64,000 bases of DNA from CAWFZT01 sp963820415 (GTDB taxonomy: Bacteria; Chloroflexota; Anaerolineae; Anaerolineales; Anaerolineaceae). The translations under genes were made by a program, and so were the position numbers. The notes beneath the pieces are model-generated. The model ran no database searches and was not told the DNA's origin. It was given only the letters and a program-made list of their open reading frames with translations. Every line of letters starts with the position of its first letter. Position 1 is the stretch's first letter. Location of the stretch: contig CAWFZT010000009.1 of NCBI GenBank assembly GCA_963820415.1, positions 248,001 through 312,000 on the forward strand, given 5' to 3'. Positions 62,742 through 64,000 of the stretch are shown here, one piece after another.

Positions 62742-64000
62742 ATGCTGTGCCCCAACTGCGGATTTAATTGCCCTCCGGATGCCAGGTTCTGTGGCATGTG
62801 TGGGACACGCCTGGTGTGGGTTCGCCAGGTTGGCAGCTTCACCAATAAAGAGATTTCTCTCGAAGGCGAACGCCGTATCGCCACAGCGCTGGTCACCGAT
62901 TTGACCGGCTCGACTGTTCTGTTGGAAAAAATGGGTACTGAGGCCTGGGTTACTTTAATGAACCGCATCCTGCACTTATTGGAAATCGAAATATATCGGT
63001 TCGGTGGGCAGGTTCACCAGTTCAGAGGGGATGGTCTCGTAGCGTTTTTTGGCGCATCAGCCGCTCACGAAGACGACCCTGAGCGGGCCGTCCTGGCCGG
63101 TCTATCCATGCAACGCTCCTTTCATGCCTTTGCCAGCCAGGTGGAGAAAAACCAGGGGATACAACTGCTTCTGCGGGTCGGAATCAGCACCGGAGAAGTG
63201 ATCCTATCCAGCGTGGGGAACCAGCGCCAGCACAGCGAAGGCGCCCCTCTGGGAAAAGCGGTATTTACCGCGGCCAGGATGGAAAGCGCCGCACAACCTG
63301 GGACGGTGCTAGTCAGCCAGGATACCTACCAACTTGTTACGGACCGGTTCGAATGGCAGCCGCTTGAGAAGACAACCGGCGAAGTGACAAGCCTGCCTGT
63401 TGACGTCCATCGACCGGTACAGCCCTGTTCAAAGGATTCTTTCTCGAAACAATCCTTCGGGTTTTCCTCTCCGATTATCGGCAGAGATGCGGAATTCCAG
63501 GCGCTGGTCAACAGTATCAATAACCTGCTGGACTCACGCGGCGGAATCGTCTCCATCAGCGCCGAGAAAGGCATGGGCAAATCGTTCCTGATAAACGAAG
63601 TCTACAATTTTTTTACCCGGCAAGCTTCTCTACTTTCTGAAACCGGGAATAAATCGCCAGGTTTCGGGGAGATTTCACGGTTCATGGTGCGCAGCCATTC
63701 CTATGACCAGTTAGTCCCTTATGCTATCTGGATTGATTTACTAAATCAGTGGCTGGAAATAAAGGGGGATGAGCCCGAGGAAAAGAAACGCAAAATTCTG
63801 AAAAATAAGGCAGGCTTGCTGTGGGGAGAGAAACAGGCCAGTGAATATATACCCTACCTGGCAGCTTTCTTATCCCTTACACCCGATAACACAGAAAAAG
63901 AGCGCATGAAGTACCTGGACCCAGGTGGGCTGCGCCAGCAGTTTTTCGCTGCCTTACGCAGTTGGGTCTCAACCCTTTCTCAGCTATCTCCTGTGATCAT
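62742..64000 (+). CDS. Class III adenylate/guanylate cyclase with zinc ribbon and ATPase domain (3' end outside window)
   Basis: The frame from ATG 62742 runs off the right edge (about 419 residues). It opens with a zinc ribbon (LCPNCGFNCPPDARFCGMCG). The cyclase domain follows: RRIATALVTDLTGSTVLLEK (metal-binding Asp), HQFRGDGLVAFFGA (second metal Asp), RVGISTGEVILSSVG and GKAVFTAARMESAAQPG. A C-terminal STAND/AAA-type domain starts near residue 240 with the P-loop SAEKGMGKSFLINEV. Such proteins make cAMP (or cGMP) under control of an effector domain. It neighbours a cNMP-binding protein. Confidence 0.85.
   Translation, partial: MLCPNCGFNCPPDARFCGMCGTRLVWVRQVGSFTNKEISLEGERRIATALVTDLTGSTVLLEKMGTEAWVTLMNRILHLLEIEIYRFGGQVHQFRGDGLVAFFGASAAHEDDPERAVLAGLSMQRSFHAFASQVEKNQGIQLLLRVGISTGEVILSSVGNQRQHSEGAPLGKAVFTAARMESAAQPGTVLVSQDTYQLVTDRFEWQPLEKTTGEVTSLPVDVHRPVQPCSKDSFSKQSFGFSSPIIGRDAEFQALVNSINNLLDSRGGIVSISAEKGMGKSFLINEVYNFFTRQASLLSETGNKSPGFGEISRFMVRSHSYDQLVPYAIWIDLLNQWLEIKGDEPEEKKRKILKNKAGLLWGEKQASEYIPYLAAFLSLTPDNTEKERMKYLDPGGLRQQFFAALRSWVSTLSQLSPVI

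Overview
The window looks like chromosome of a Gram-negative-type or monoderm bacterium from the Chloroflexota, probably class Anaerolineae. This is inference: it rests on moderately high GC in most genes, a PhoBR-pstSCAB-phoU block, lipoprotein binding proteins with Thr/Ala/Pro-rich linkers, MoxR-DUF58-DUF4129, DUF456, a standalone class III cyclase with zinc ribbon and AAA domain, a T-box on serS and several leaderless promoters. There is no rRNA gene to settle it. No phage, transposase or CRISPR array was seen.

Layout. 1-4.3 kb (minus strand, AT-richer than the rest): four methyltransferase-type proteins and a lipid-linked sugar flippase, the end of a surface-polysaccharide cluster. 4.5-7.0 kb (minus): a Wzy-type ligase/polymerase with TPR tail and a small broken gene. 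7.6-13.1 kb (plus): bi-domain oxidoreductase (split by a frameshift), heparinase II/III-like protein and GT4 glycosyltransferase, again polysaccharide assembly. 13.1-20.6 kb: PhoB/PhoR two-component system, pstS-C-A-B and phoU, preceded by an 11-bp periodic Pho-box-like array. 20.8-26.3 kb: a compact polyphosphate neighbourhood with two thymidylate-kinase-like proteins, a CHAD protein, a metallophosphoesterase, a standalone Ppx-type HD domain and, convergent with these, two overlapping PPK2 genes. 26.6-30.2 kb: MoxR, DUF58 and DUF4129 proteins. 30.2-34.5 kb (minus): MBL hydrolase, M20 peptidase, uridine kinase, a jelly-roll protein and DUF456. 34.5-39.7 kb: serS with T-box, birA and gyrA. 39.8-44.8 kb: a second pstSCAB set ending in a flippase gene. 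44.9 kb: tRNA-Val. 45.1-50.2 kb (minus): ThuA, Gfo/Idh/MocA, GH130 and GH13 genes of sugar catabolism. 50.5-60.9 kb (plus): BBE-type FAD oxidase, LacI regulator and an Opp-type ABC transporter. 60.9-64 kb: small hypothetical proteins, a cNMP-binding protein and an open-ended adenylate cyclase.

How it fits together. PhoBR would sense phosphate and drive pst; imported phosphate can be stored as polyphosphate and drawn on by the PPK2 enzymes next door. The LacI gene, GH130, GH13, ThuA/Gfo genes and the Opp-type transporter form a plausible oligosaccharide uptake and degradation locus.

A striking property of this sequence is at least seven genes broken by a single-base indel, mostly in or beside a short homopolymer (oxidoreductase, phoB, pstA, DUF4129, DUF456, Gfo/Idh/MocA, oppC). 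So many essential-looking genes broken in the same way argues for consensus-sequence error rather than biology, so merged reading frames are given here.
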